Source of the DNA: Phoronis australis
Lineage: Eukaryota > Phoronida > Phoronidae
Reading direction: 5' to 3'
DNA length: 64,000 bases
Assembly: GCA_002633005.1 (NCBI GenBank)
Contig: NMRA01000593.1
Location: forward strand, 185,348-249,347
Part shown: positions 34,797-49,900 of the stretch, piece after piece
How positions within the stretch are numbered: position 1 is the stretch's first letter
How the letters are laid out: every line of letters starts with the position of its first letter
Notes under the pieces: generated by a model
Told to the model about the DNA's origin: nothing
Seen by the model: only the letters and a program-made list of their open reading frames with translations
The model's database searches: none
Made by a program: the position numbers and the translations under genes

Positions 34797-35163
34797 AGTA
34801 TTTGAACTGTTACTCACATTTTAGCAACATTGCGCCTACATCCAGCAGGCTTCAGCTTGTAAGGTGATGTTATGATGGGCCTGACCAACAGGAGGCGTCC
34901 TCGACAATGTGTCAAATCAGTACTGAGGTTCTATCCCATACATGGGACAACAGAAACCTGAGACCACCATGTCTAGTCAATGATGGTTTCAATTGTCATT
35001 GAATAAACATGGCGGCCTCAGGTTTCACCGGTCCCATATATGGGATAGAACTCTTGCTATGATGCCACCTGTTGGTAAGGTCCAAACATAACAATTGCCA
35101 AGCTGAAGCCCATGGGATGAGAGCGCAACATCGCTAAATGTGAGTTAAGTGTTCCAGTATTTC
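34797..35163. mobile_element. ~367-bp fold-back element
   Basis: The whole element is an imperfect inverted repeat. The left arm contains ACTCACATTTTAGCAAC, GGCTTCAGCTTG, ACCAACAGGAGGCGTC and TTCTATCCCATACATGGG. The right arm has the complements in reverse order (CCCATATATGGGATAGAA, GATGCCACCTGTTGGT, CAAGCTGAAGCC, GCTAAATGTGAGT). The centre is near 34980. It has no coding capacity and resembles a MITE. Confidence 0.75.
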
Positions 35164-36924
35164 TTCTATATGAAACTGGATGTCTCAAAATTTACATGCT
35201 TATATTAGATGTTTAAACATTACAGCTTGTGAAGTAACGACACTTTTATTGCAAAAATAACACCACATACCAAAGACTGTGCTTCAACATGAATAGTCGC
35301 AATAAAAACCAGTCTTGACCATTCCATAAATAGGCGTGGGGAACAGGCAAATATAGCTTCTCTTTCATTTTGATTTTAAACATTATCTAAGTCAAGAATT
35401 AATCTTCACACTAACATTCTCCAAAATGAGGTGAACCAAATGTACAAAAAACAAGAAGAAAACAGTAAAGCAATGAATTACATCAACAAATATTTTACAA
35501 GACAATGGCAAAAAGTGGCGCAAAAGCAGCTGACTGCAAACAATACTTTCCTGTATTCTCCAGTATATAAAAAGTAAAATAAAAATCTTTCATAAGAAAG
35601 ACTTTTAACACTAAATAACAGCTCAATTGCGCTACTTCTACTTTCATGGTGTCTGTGTATTTTATTTCCCACATTGATATATGCAAAAAAAAAAACAGCG
35701 TTTATGCTCAGTTTTCATTTAACGTGGTTATAAACCAGTTTTCCACCAAAAAACAACTTCTAATTTAGACCACTTACCAGAATGCAATAGATCTTGAACG
35801 GTTCCTTAGACGAAGTGGATATGATTTCAGGGTTTTGGAAGAACAAAAAATAATTATCGCTATTGACATTAGGCGCTACACGTTATCTTCTCAGGGCGTG
35901 TCAGTTTATGCGCTGAGCATTGTCCAAAGTGAACTAATAACGAAACATCACTTTTTGGCAAACCCCGAAATCAATTCTCATCTGTGTAAGGTAAGAGTTA
36001 AAATCAAATTTATAGCGGTAAGCAGTCTAAATCAAAAGTTGGATGGAATGCAGATTGATACCGTCCCACTGTAACACCCAGTTACTGAAATAGGCTTCTC
36101 AAACACAATTGTTGCACAGAAAGTCTCGCCAACTCCTCTTTGAGTTAAGAAGTTTCCCTCTAAAATGCACTGCAACGACAAGGACTGGAATGTACTTCTA
36201 CATAAATCAACTCACGTTTTGAAGCAAACAATGGCACGCTTTTGGCCAAAACAAATGGCTTGAATTGAGCAATCCATCAACGGTGCACAAAAACATACGT
36301 TATTCTCAGGTGCAATTCACAAACAATTAAAAACATTGGAACATTGAAACATACGCTGTAAAGTCTCTTTACAATACATCACATACACGGGGTGACTTCA
36401 GGCTTTCAAAACAACAGTGTTCTGGTATTTTTGTCCTCATCTTATGGCGTTATTCACAACCAGGGAAATGGAGGTTTTCTAATAGAACAGGCCCAAAGGA
36501 CATTAAACTCCCCTTGATCTGCCTAAGATACACTTGAACAGTAAAAAATTTGATTTCATGCAAAAAATTAGGCAATAGCTGTCTGAGCCAATAAATGAGT
36601 TAAAAAATAAAATTCCCATTCTGCCATATTTTGGCCTACTCACGGATTATTCCGTAATTTGTTGATCATGATCCTTAATATATCAAATACCTTCTCCTGA
36701 AACTATCAAGTCAAAAATATGCACACAAATCAATGTGAAAATTCAACAAGAGCACAACGAAAACTAGCTTCCAGTCAATTACCTCGAATTGCGCGACATA
36801 CACAAATACTATTTTGGTCAAATGAACCCTGTAAAATTAACCCATTTCATGAACAGTCAACTTTCACAATCATACTGTAATAGAAATTAGGATAAAAACA
36901 GATACAAAATCACTACGAGACTAA

Positions 36925-37110
36925 GAATGACTAGACCAAGATAGACAACTGAGAAAGCTTAAAACTGCATTATGCTTTGTTTAGCTGGCTAAAAAACGAA
37001 AATGGAATTAAGCCCTTTACTCCCATAAGATTACTAACTGCGACACAGACAGGATTCCATTTTCAATCCTAACACGAACATGGAAAAATTCAGGGGTTCA
37101 TCAACCCTAA
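36925..37110. repeat. Fold-back family, left-end copy
   Basis: The text GCTGGCTAAAAAACGAAAATGG, followed by a CTCCCATAAGATTACTAAC-like stretch, matches the left arms near 9700, 59830 and 62020. The right arm is absent here. Confidence 0.4.
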
Positions 37111-37939
37111 AACTGCAAAAATGGCATATATACAACGCATTGCCTGCGGCAAGAAGGCAAAATGCAACTTCAATTTAAAAGTAATCCATTGGAAATCAAA
37201 ACCAAATTTAAGCCTCAACCAGACAGTCAAAATTATGAGCCAGACTGTGGTAAGCTATGGTGCTGGAAATTGGAGCAAACCGTGGCGAAACAGGCAGCTA
37301 CAAGCACTACATCCGTGAGCAGCAAAGGTCGCTATGGTGATTATAATCTGTTTAAGACTACAATGAGTCACCCTAGATTCAATGTGAATCCCACGCACTA
37401 CAGTGCTGCTCCAATAAAGACCTGTCATCACCTTCGTCAACGTAAGACTGCTAAGCTGTTTACCACTATGTTGACAGTATCACTAAGTTTGTCTGCTTTA
37501 CTAGCAAAACTCTACGGTTAAGTTAGGGTTATTGTGAATAAGAAGATTAGCAGGTAGTCTGACAGCAGAATCTACACTACAATGATTTGTACATAAACAT
37601 TCTAACTTAAAAGTCATAATTCACACAGAAACAAAATATAATAACACCCATGACAGCAGGCACCAACACAAATGGGTAATAGATAATAGTCTGCTTTAAC
37701 TAATCTGTTATACTGGTAACAATATTTGATCAATCAGTCTAATATCTAATACTAAATAAATTAACACCATAAAATTATAATAACATCAGATCTAGGTCAC
37801 AAATTATTTCTGAAATCTTTATGACAGGTAAAACATGTTTAACGATCAAAAATTGATGAAAGTCAAACGATGTATACATGATGAGGAACAATCACAAACA
37901 ATTACACGTAATATTGAACACAAAGAAAATATTCAACGT

Positions 37940-40900
37940 TTAAATACTGCCGACTGTATTACATTTCTGTAGCTTAGCCTTTCCGATATCATGAAAGTCA
38001 AATATTTCAAGCAACAATGGCTCGAGTGCGTCCGGGTCACAAGACAGCAAAACTTTGCCGTGATTTTCAGAGAGTACGCGAATTTCCGACAATTTCATCA
38101 TCAATGCTGTGTGTATGGAGAAGGCCTCGGCGTATCCATACGTTGCTTCCAAATAGTGCTTCAGCAAAGCTGAATAGCGATCCTGAAGATTAGATACATA
38201 GGCTTTAGAGCCGACGGATGCAAATATGGGCGTGAACAAACATGTGATCTGTAACAAGGCAATAGTGAATGTGTCGTCCCGCAACAGTTTGCGAAGTTCT
38301 TTGACAAACTTGAGGTGCTCCATGTGAAGGGTCTTGTTGAAATCTTGCACAGCATCGTGGAGCACAGTTGACGGAGTCTCACCACGGGGGGTGATCCACG
38401 CATCCTTTTCCACCGAGAACAACTGGGCTGAGCGAATAAAAAGGCACGTGAGTGTCATCCCCTTCAGGATGTTGATCTGATCGACTTGCTCTAACGAGAT
38501 AAAGTCATCGATTTTTTTTGCAAATCGTATCAGACGACGTACAACTGCTCCCATACTGTTTATAAGAACGTTGAGGTTGATCTCTTCTGTCATGTCAGGG
38601 GGGTGTATGTCCTCCTCTGTGTTGCCAACGGTTACCATATACAGCTGCTCAAACTGACGGATCAATGAATTCTCCTCCGGCGTGAGTTGTCTATGACTTT
38701 CATCAGAGTCATGGGGATCGTCTGCAAGGAATGACAAGGAAGTAGAATAGATGGCAAGATACATACTTTGGTTCAATCAAGAAAAGACCACAAACTTTTG
38801 AGTATTTCTGAGTATTTTTGAGTATTGTTGCAGATGTGATCAGTTAGGCCTATGGCTGATTCATTCAGGTTAAATGTCTCTCTAAACAAGTCATTAAAGG
38901 ACCAGTGTCCAGTTGTCGGCCTCGAAACTAAACATTAAAACTGATCTATCTGAACATAAACTTAAAAAAACGATAAGTGGCATACAGCTTCAAATGCACG
39001 TTTGTAGGTTGCTCAGAATAGTGTCAGTTTGAAAAAAACAAAAGAATGTTTTCTACACAAAATCTCAAAATATAATTACCCAAAAACTTAGGAGAAAGAC
39101 CCAACTGTTTATATGGGAACTTTCAGTAAAAGATTGTGGGCTGAGTTTATTGGACATCCCACCTTTAAATCAAGGTCGCAACAAGAGACTATCACTGTCT
39201 TAAAGTGGCAATAAAAACACTCCCCGTCAAAAAACTATTACAGAACTGGTCATAACTTGCTCCTTACTCAGATTAGAAGTGATTTTTAGGTTAGGGGAGA
39301 ATGGTAAGTTTGTTATTTCCTTGGTACAATATGTTGGCAGCTAATATAGGGTCGCACAAGGAGAATAGGAACCAGCATGAACGCTGCGTCAGTTTTTTTC
39401 AAGCCAAGAAATGAATCCCTAGCATCAGAGTAAAGAACATGATAGGGTGAGTTCTGAAGCAGAAATTGACCAAAATCAAACCATAGACTGATTTTTTTTC
39501 AAGATTTGCCATTAAATGATGGATGAGTTGAATAAGAATCATGTTTAGCAAAATGTTAATTTCAACTAACGTATTCGTTTCATTTTGTTAGCATGCTGCT
39601 TTTCATGAAGACCAAAGTTCGACCGTACCTAAATTCACGCGTACTCAGAGTAAATGGTCAGTTCTCCAGCACAGGATTGGCAAAATGCGTGAATACCAGT
39701 TCACTGAGCCTCGTCTGAATAAAACTAAATGACAGAAAAATACTGTCTTACTCACTCCATGGGAAGGTCATGGGGACATTACGCTGAGGTAGAGTAGATG
39801 ACGAAGCGTTCTCACATGCTGGCCCCATGGATTCACTAGTCTCCGATTTGATGGCCACCAGCACCTGTCGACGCTCCCTATTCATTTTTACCTTCATTGT
39901 ACGTTTCTGTCGCTCTGTGTCATCTGTAAAGACAGCCAATGCCCAGTCATCACGTGACTTACCACAGAGCATACATTGGCAAATACCACTGTGACAAAAT
40001 TTAAGCTTCCACTAAAAAAGAATTAAGCAGAGCCGTCAATGCTACATAACTCCTATCATTTGCATGATTGACTTTAACATAATTAAGTGATTCCAAAGGT
40101 TAAAAAGAAGTTAGATCCACAAAAATTCTGTTACTTTGTAGTTACAAGAAGTCATGGAGACATACTTTGGTTAATATTTACCAATCTGGTCAATACGCCA
40201 TCTGTTGGCCACATTTCCTGACCTCAATGACCCACAGTACGTGAAGTCCAAGAAATTCAAACCGTGACAGAAATCTGCTCAAAATGAAAGAGAAAATGGG
40301 CCACAAAATGCGACCAGTTCGCGTTAAGACCGTCACCTGTCTTACCAAGAATCATGTCTTTCTTCATACCAACATCTAAACACTTCTGCAGTCTACAGGC
40401 AGAGCAGAACCGTCTCGTATTGATGTCAATCTTGCAGTCTTTTGAGAACATACATGCGAGAGGCTGTAATGTAATAACATCAAATGTTAGATAAATCATA
40501 CTACTTTCTTAGCACACAACCTTTCACGGAACCCGTACATTCTAAAAGTGTCCGAAAATATGCAAATAATTGCAGGCAGTCTGATACACGTTGTACCCAT
40601 TGCAGTGAGCACCTGGAACCATTTTTATGCTTTATGAATGTATAGTTAAAACCAAACTGAGGACCTGAGACCTGACTCAAGGGTCTAGCAGTGTGCCCCA
40701 GCGGGACTCAGTTCCACGACCTTTAGTAAAGAAAGCGGACACTTGTATCACTAGGCCACACTGCATTCACATTCCAACCACATATCACTGCCCATTTGTT
40801 TAGACACAACGTGTGACAGAATTCCTTTGACTGCTCTTGACCTATCCTTTACCCACCAAACTTTACCAAAGACTCAATTTGCCAATTGACCAATAGCATG

Positions 40901-43900
40901 TAAAGTAAAAATTGAAATTAATTATCTTACTAAAGATCAAATATTTCATCAATTTTTCATTTGATTCTCAAGCACAGTTTGGTGGTTTTTTGGTTCCTGA
41001 AGTCCACTGTGGGACTAAAGAAGACAAAAAGCTAGAGTGAATTTGCACAGAAAATAAAAATATTTCACCAATTACCATACAATTGAGCTACGGTATAGGT
41101 CTTCATGGCAATCAGACACCAGGGAACAATATGTAGTGCATTTCAAAACTCTGTCTCACGCTCATTAGTACAGTAGGCAGTAACAGTACACAATTCTCAA
41201 TTTCAAACACTAAAAATTGATACTTTTCTCAACACTTAGGAGGTTAAGTTCAGATACATAAAAATCAAATCATTAGGTAGTTAACAATCGTGCATTCAAA
41301 ATATTTACTAACATGACAACATCCATCACCCAAGCTCATATTTTTCAAAAAAAAAATCATAAGGAAAAGACTGATTTGCCCTCTTACATGTACAGACACA
41401 CACAAGACCAGTATTCCAACATGGAGACCACATTAACTGCTAGTCCATAAATACATGTGCTCAAGATTTAAGACAATGTATGCGAAACAGAAATATAGAT
41501 TTACTATAAATACGTAACACTTTATTGACAACTCTGCATAGTTAGCCAAATATCTAGATTTTAGCTTAGTAAAAGCATATATCTTTTCAACATAGAACGA
41601 TAGTAGAATTTGATTTTTGATTTTTTGAATCTGCAATTAATTGTACCACATGACCATGTCTTGACAACAAAATTTAGCACAAAAAGGTTTATCGATAATA
41701 AAGCAACAGTATCAAAAACATGATCAAATTTTGTTTTATATAAATGTTCAAGATGATGTATCGGAAAACATTTTCTAAAATACTGTTTCATTTTTGTAAC
41801 ATGGAAGTTTCATTTTTTTCATGAAAAGTCCCGTTTTTTGATAGCCTCTCGTGCAAAAGTGGAACATCTTAAAAATAATTCCTACCAGCATTTTAAAGAG
41901 CGGTGAATAAACCACAGTGCCTGAAGGTTTCACATGAATCGTATCAGCCATTAATGAGACATGATGTTCTGGAGTTAGCCAAACTGAGACATTTTCCTAG
42001 GGTACTACAAAACCTTGCACATCCAGATGGCTAATTCACGTACCTTTGATTTTAAGGCATTCCGTCGAAAGAATGCTTTGCACGATTCACACGTGATGGC
42101 GTCAAAGTTATAGCCAAGAGCTCTGTCGCCGCAGACCCGGCAGATTTTGCTCTCTTTACTGCGTAGCTTCCTTTTCTGTGCGACATGACGAGACTCTTCT
42201 AATGAGCCCAATGAGTCAATCTGAAGAACACAAAAATGTAGAGTGTACTAGACGATGGATGTTATCATTCATCATAAATAGATTAAAAAATACAAAGTCA
42301 TGACAACCGCAGGGGCTTGATGACATTCTGGTTCCTGCAAAAAATTTCGTCGCCATCTGCCGAAGTTGTTGTCGATGAACATTGACAGAGGGCGACGAAA
42401 TNATTTACAGCAAGGCTATGATAATGATATGCATATGGTTAAAATCTCCATTAAATTCTGAACAACTTTCATACAGACTACTTTTCTGTGAAGTTGACAT
42501 TTTCCTTTCAAATTTCCAATTTAAAAATGTTAGGTCATTAATCTGAGTGACCTTCATAACAGCCCAGTGTACAGGAGTAGTGGTGACCTACTTAGCTCAG
42601 CACACAGGGAAAGTTGTCTGAATAGAGGCTTAGCAGGATAAGGGTTAAGTGAATATGCCAACACTGTCAACTTGATACGATGAAATTTAATTTCTAAAAT
42701 TTTTTCATAAAGGATAAGTATGATAGAATGAATGCTAGACTATTTTCAAGTTCTGTACACTAGCTACCGTCAAACAGCATTTTTGAAAAATTAAGGACAG
42801 TAACAATGTTGGTAACCCTTTAAAACTGAACATATAACTGGGCACATAAATTTTTTTTTATTTGAAATTGGTGAGATTTTACTGCAAACAAAACGTATCA
42901 ACGGTACATTACCTTTTACCTCTATGATATTTTTCAACACAAAGTTCATTTAATTTTTCTTCAATTCCTCGAAAATGTACACGGCATGAAAAACAACCCC
43001 GGTAATAAAAAATGCGCACCCTACGAGTTAGTTTGAATGTTCCATTCTCCTTCCTGGATGTCCAAATACCGTCCAATCAAATCAATCCGAAGAATTTTTA
43101 GAAGTTATTACATATCTAACATTGCGGCTGTTAAAATTTAAAGAAACAGAAATAGTGTAATAATTATTTAATATTCTGAATATTAAATCACCAATGTGAT
43201 TTAATACCTTGCTGCGTGACCCACTGTAAACAGATTTCAGCACACCACCTACTTTTTGTTAAATCGAGTAGTTTCGACACCGATTTTCCAAACCTCTCAA
43301 TAGTTCAATTTTTTTCTGTATTTATGATTTTCAAGAGATTGCCAATATCCAGTAAAACAGGGATAATACTAAACAGATCATACAATGTCTTCATTGATGA
43401 AAACAGAAAAAAATTTTTAAATGTGCGAAATGTCTGACATACGCAACAAGAATAGTACATTAACCGACAAAGGCTAACTATGTAAATAAATCTGTACAAT
43501 AATTTACTTTTAAATACAATTCGGTAAAATTATATTAATAGAAATGCAAACCTGTATAATTCAATGTTAGGACTTGATACCAATCTGCCATTGATTGAGT
43601 CCGGCGACAATACAGTCTTTTAAATAAAAATTAAGAAAAAACAAAAAAGTGCGTTCATCCCAACACATTGACAGCAAATTTCAATAACATGTTACAGTAT
43701 GGCAGCAAATTTCAATAACACGTTACAGTATGGCAGCAAATTTCAATAACATGTTACAGTATTCTAAATTATCATTTTGTTCTCGTTTTATGCGAATTTT
43801 TCCCTAGACAAACATTTTTGATGATCCCTGCTTCAGAATAATTCCAAACACCATTCTTAACAGAGTTTTGTTGAACAGAGCATCAGTTTCATTTGAATCC

Positions 43901-46900
43901 AATCCTCCATTTCTGAAATATGATGGTCCAAAGTTAGCAGGACTTGCATATCTGTCCACAACCCCACAGTACTGTTCACTGCATAGTTTACTACTGAATA
44001 ATTTACTACGCAATCACCTGTAAAGGATCTATGACATTATGACACACCACAAAATCTTCAAACTGGGAAAAGCATTGAGAGAACTGTCCAATATTATAAA
44101 CGAAAGGTCGTTCAACTACATCTGCTTACCAGCATTCCAACCAGAATACTAGAACAGCCCGTTAGAAATCCCAACTCAAAAAACATGGCATTTGAGAACA
44201 ATTTTGTGTATCAAAATCTATACCGTGAAATCTCAGGAATCTCAGACTACAGCAATTGTCAGAAAGACCTTTGTCGACCTATTTTTAATTTTTCATAAGC
44301 TTCTGACTTGTTGTGAATGCTCACGAGTTTTCAAAATATTTGTTGTTTATGAAAAAAATGCATCCTAAATTGGTAAGAGTGTATCATTAATGTTTTTGGA
44401 CAATTTTAAAATAGCAAAAATAGATGTTAGTAGATAGCTAAAAATACAAAAACAGTGATCTTTCAAATTGTTGATGAATGTATAGCACACATTATCACAG
44501 AAAAACAATTACCCGTGGCTGGGCGGAGTTACATGGTGACATTATTGTAACAAACATCCATGCAAAGTGCACAGGGACTCATAATTAAACACCCCTACAA
44601 CAACCATCAAATATGCTTACAAAGAAACCAGACAGAATTCATTAAAGTCCTTGAACTACCAGATACAGTGTGGAGTTATCACCCAAAGGCAGAAAGTAAA
44701 AATAAGTAGTTGCTATGAAAACACCAATACTGATAAACTGGTTCGTGAAGCCAAACAAAACCTGCATTCAACTCATGAGGAACATTAACAGAAAGTGACT
44801 ACGCAATTTAAATCAGAGCCACAAAGCAAAACTGGTATTTGCAAAACCAGAAAATTGTAGGTATCAATATTGGCTTTACTGTAAAATGGCTGTACATGAA
44901 ATTGCACCTACATCAGGAATTTTGTATTCCGCTTCAAGCAAAAACACGTGAGCAATGACCAAAAACAAGTTTTGCGGTAAAATCTCACCAATTTCGGACA
45001 AAAATAACAGCACTTTTCAAAGTCTTCTAACACTGTTGTGAATAATTTTCAAAATATTGTTTGAATACACCAAACCATCATTTTTGCATTTTATGAAAAA
45101 TTTCACCTGTCCACCATGTTGTGTGAAAATTGGCGGCATTTTACCATAAAAAGGAGGCAGGTGAAGCTTAGTCATACTTCGTTAATTATTGATGTTTTAA
45201 AAAAAATTACCTGTTACGGTGATTCAGCACTTCTTTAGCACAAAATATGGCCAAGCTGACAAGCGCAATTGTATTTTGACAAATTCTCCACAAAAATAAA
45301 CAACGGGAACATTTTTGTTGTCTACTGTTATCATGATAAGTAACCTAAATTGAAAAACGGAAAATGACAATTTTGGCAATTAATTTTAAACAAAGTAAAA
45401 AAATATTCTGTACAAAGTGATATGTAGATTATTCACTTTTTACACAACAATAACTACCAAAAATTGTCATTTTACGAATTTTTGATGCTGACTTAACTTT
45501 GCGACAAATAAAAAACTTTATAACATCTCTATACAACAAACCAGCCTAATAATGAACTGAGAATATCTTAATCTTTATTTCTATTGAGAAATTTGATAAA
45601 ACGTCCACCATATTGCGTGCAACACGAGTTTCTAATAGTAGAGGGAATTGGAAAATTGTTCAGAATTGATGAAACGGAAACCATTCCAGATTCGATGCTC
45701 GGTTCTGACATTCTTACTAAGCACAGGGACAAGGTAGTTTGCTTTGAAGGGCAATGAGACCAGACCAGAACACCTAAACAACAGAAGGTGCTGTCCTTAG
45801 TTACCAGAAGGAAATGTACGTGTGGCCACTGTAACTTTGCCCTGCTTACCTGACATTTTATATTTATTAGCAATGTTGAACAAAGATTTGCGTGCGGCCA
45901 TGCTCTCATTGCCTCATCTATGTGAATTTTAAATTTTTTGGCGATATCGCAGAAACGATTTTACAGTCATGGAATCACGTTTAATTCGACATTTTTCAGT
46001 GGCAACGATGACGGCTACAAATCATTGAATCGTATTTAATTCAATATTATTCAATATGGTATTTAGTCATTTATGAATTGTACTAAGGATGAACAAAAGA
46101 CATACAGAACATATTTACTGTGACAAGCGCGTATAAGGAAGTCGCTTGTATACCTTAGTGAGGCATCAGTACATATTCCTGTATGCGACACACTTGAGCC
46201 GAAAAATTTTTGAAAAAGGAATAGTATTTCCCATATAGGCATGCAGGCCTCAGTATGTGCATTGTCACCAAACTGTCATTCATTGGAAAGAAGAATGTGC
46301 TAAGGTATTTTGAGAAAGCAGTTTCTCTGCTATAAATAGTAACATAACCATTTTGTTATAAAGAGAAATACGTTTGTTCATACCCGAGGCCATCGGCCCA
46401 CAGTACTTACATATCAAACACAACAATAAAATACAGTAAATACGCATGTGTAGTAGCTTCAAACGTCAAGTAGTTTTTGTCTTAAAACAGAAGCCTGATA
46501 TACAAATTTGATTAGGTTTTAAGCACACAGGGATCAGAAGTTTTCATTAACCTTTGAAATCCACGATTAGTGGCATTGGTCCAATATATTCTAGGTAACA
46601 TTCTAATTCTCAGGTCTTCATACTATTTTGTTATTTAAATATTCTACAATAAAAATCAAATTTGCTATGTGTGAAACACTTGAGCAAAACCAAAAAAAAA
46701 ATTTCTAAATATTATTTGAGTGAAATTTGATGAAACTGTTAGACAATAACAGACGTCGATAGGTATTTGGTTTAACATTAATTTTATGCAAGATCCTCGA
46801 AAAACATGGGTCGGATTCACGTGAAAATTTCAGATATTGCGCTATATGCAGTGTTCTCTAAAACAATGTTAGGAATTAGTTTTAAAATGATTCACTTTTG

Positions 46901-49900
46901 TAGGAGAGACTATCACAAATAGGAGTTTCATAATTTTTATAAAAAGCTCAGGTTATATAAATAAAAACAATTATTTAAAGAACCAATCACTGCTTTTTAT
47001 ATTTCATCTCCATGAACATTTGTATGAAACTCAATTTAGTGGTTACTTACATCTCGTTCACCTACAAATGTATCTTAATTCTTTTTTCCTAAATTTTACT
47101 AAAAAGACAATTGGTATAAAGTCAAAAATTAAATTCTACAGACTTTTTACTTTCAGAAAATAAATACCTTTACACACTTAAATTTCAAGTTTTGTAGATA
47201 TTTGAATGACTGGATGGAGTTGTGGATAAGGTACAGAGCCTCAGTGTAAGCGCTTGAGAAACACTAGAGCAAACATTTTCTTCAAAAAAGCAAATTATTT
47301 TGAATGCAGACTCATGGGTCGAACTATGTGCAAATATGGTGAACACTTTCTGTATATGCGATGTTTCATGACATGGTCCCTCATTCAAACTTCACAGCAT
47401 TAAGATCACTCTGCTAAGGGGTGATGTACAAAAGTGAAGTCGCCCTATTGCATAATGCTCAGGCAGGTTATCTAAACCTGTGAGAAACACCTGTAGTTGT
47501 CTGCAGGGCAATGAAATGTAGCGTCTAATCGATAAATGAATTTCCGCGCAAGAGCAAAAACTTTCCCAATCTCACATAACTTCAGGGATTCTAAGGAAAG
47601 CTGCCTGTTTCGTGATTTAGAAGTTGTAAAAATCATCAACTTTTGTCAACTTCATTTTACGACTTTTAATTCCTACTTAACAATGGGACATATAACCTTG
47701 TGAAGCAAACCAGCAGCACCTGGACAGCCATTGAGGAAGATTTTATACACCACATTTGGACAAACGTATTTACGGAGTAATTTGTGAAGTTGATTACGTT
47801 AAAATCTAACCAATTGATGACACAATACGGCCGACAAGTGAAATTTTATTTTATCACTTTTTCATAAGTGACAGATAGTACCAAAATAGTGACCCTTGTA
47901 CCTAAGCCCTTAGAACTTTTTTAAAATGCAACTTTTGTGAAAAAAGCGCATGACCAAGAGATGATTACATTTACAGCAAATCATTAGTATTTACAGCAAA
48001 TCATTAGTATTCACAGCAAATCATTAGTATTTTTGATGCGGTGCACGATGGCTTGCCCATCATTACCTTCAGTTTTGATAGTCCTAATTAAGTCTATCGA
48101 AATAGGTCAACTTATACCTCACAAAATGTTTTAACGAGCACCTGCTAACTGAGAATTTTGCAAAAAAATCAAAAGAGGAAGGAATATTTACAAGCAACTT
48201 GACACCTTATAACAAGATAATTACGCCTGCATTGATAATGAGATGAATTAACATGATGCAGGCATGGAGCCAGGATATAGAATAACAATTCAGCCAGATT
48301 CATAGCCAAACACCTTGAGCACATGGGCACTTTCAGTTACTTAATTTGCATGGATGAGGGGCTGTAATTTCCTCCTAACTTTTCCTTTTGTCTCTTCTCT
48401 CTTATGTGAAATACATAATGATTTGTTCCATTTTATGAAAGAGGTTCAACAAGGGCAGTTTCATCCTGCCCTCACCAACCACTGATCCATGAAAACTTTT
48501 GATAATTTAGTAGGTATTCAAACTCTTTTGTGAAGATGGGATATGGGGTGACAAAGAGGCAGGTGGTGAAAAGCTCTGAATCTGTTTAGTTTAATACCAG
48601 ATTGACCTCACGGATGGCAGTGCACTCTCTAGAACAGTACAAGAAGAGGCTACTATGGAGTAAGGACTTTATAAAAAAATACTTTTCGTTTACACGGAAA
48701 CATCAAGTACCATATTCACCCTAATAACCACCCAGGACACTTACAAAAATTCATTTCAGGGTGGGCACTTATTGTAACCCAAGGCGGTTGAAACCCATGT
48801 ACTTTAAACGGGCAGTAGGCCAAATCCGGCCACCGATTAGGAGTTTTTACCTCGTCCAAAATACATTCCACACTTAAAACTATCACTTAAAAAAGTGCTT
48901 ACTTTCTTTAGTGGTCATTTCTACTTCTACACATATCTTCGATGAACTTAGTTACGAGAATTAAGATGACTTTGGCGAAGAATTCCAACTCCACTTTTTG
49001 GTCACCGTTAACTTTTTCCCCACGCGCGCGATGGCCACAAAGTATTTCAACTGAGTCACATGAGTTAGGCAAAGGCTAGCGCGAGACTGAGTGAAGCGCG
49101 TGACGCTGGCACGTGACACTTGCAAAATATCATAGGAAGGTATCAAGTGAAATTTGTAAGATTCGTGTCCCTTGGACTTTTTATTCAAAATGTGCGATTT
49201 CAACTAACTTCCTCAAAATGGCACCCGGTAAGAGAAACTTGAGCAAACCGCAACAGATTTGTATTGATTTGTTCAAATTATCTTGACTGAAACATCTCCA
49301 GACTTACGGTGTGTGTTAATTATAACTCCATGTGCAAATATGTATGTTTCATTTGATTTCATTTCCTGTATTTTGAAATTCGTAACTTTTTGTAGTGATG
49401 TACTATTGCCTCTGTATGCCTACGGCATCCAGGGTGATGTAATTGCCTATGCGGCTGGATGCGTGCGTGACTATCTGACAGTTATTTTTCAGTGTAAGGT
49501 GCATTCACTGTCAGTGGTCATTTTATCGGATATTTGGCTTAAAAACACTAATTATGAATTAAATCAAACAATCCTTAAAAATAACGCAAAACATATTTTA
49601 TAGTGTAGAAATTGTTGGAAATTAGTGCCAATATTCATTTCTAGCGAATGCTATGCTACCCGTTTCATGAATGGATAGTTCCCGGCTAATGTCTTTGATG
49701 ACAGATACAATGTAGCGCGCGCTTCCTGGCCAGTGCTTTTAACGCTGGCCAAGCTTTTTAATAATCTTCGATTTGTGGTTTTTACATGTACAAAGACAAG
49801 TACACTACGTCTGTTCTGAAAAGCCGGACCATAGTGGGACACATTCGTCGCAAGATCAGCAAAACTTTTGTGTTCGTTTGAGGCAGCGCTGAAGTTTGAA

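Larger units (their letters stand above)
32960..37939. other. Intergenic between convergent CFAP58 and the nuclear receptor
   Basis: This interval includes the nuclear-receptor 3' untranslated region, whose end I cannot place: several TTTATT (complement of AATAAA) occur, for example at 35661-35666 and 34043-34048. It holds a tRNA-derived fragment (34161-34232), a fold-back element (34797-35163) and a fold-back family end (about 36925-37110). No coding gene is supported; the open frames 37121-37521 have no motif. Confidence 0.5.

Noticed and set aside
37121-37521. Overlapping frames upstream (in + coordinates) of the nuclear-receptor stop
   Set aside because: They lie in the probable 3' untranslated region on the opposite strand, with no conserved motif or splice support.
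45842-45892. Alternative first exon of the nuclear receptor (ATG at about 45892 on the - strand, [17 protein letters not shown], then GTAAGC)
   Set aside because: It has a good start context and donor, but it ends in phase 1 while the DNA-binding exon begins in phase 0.
47971-48030. CRISPR-like repeat
   Set aside because: The three 20-bp units are directly adjacent with no spacers, and the DNA is eukaryotic; it is a minisatellite.
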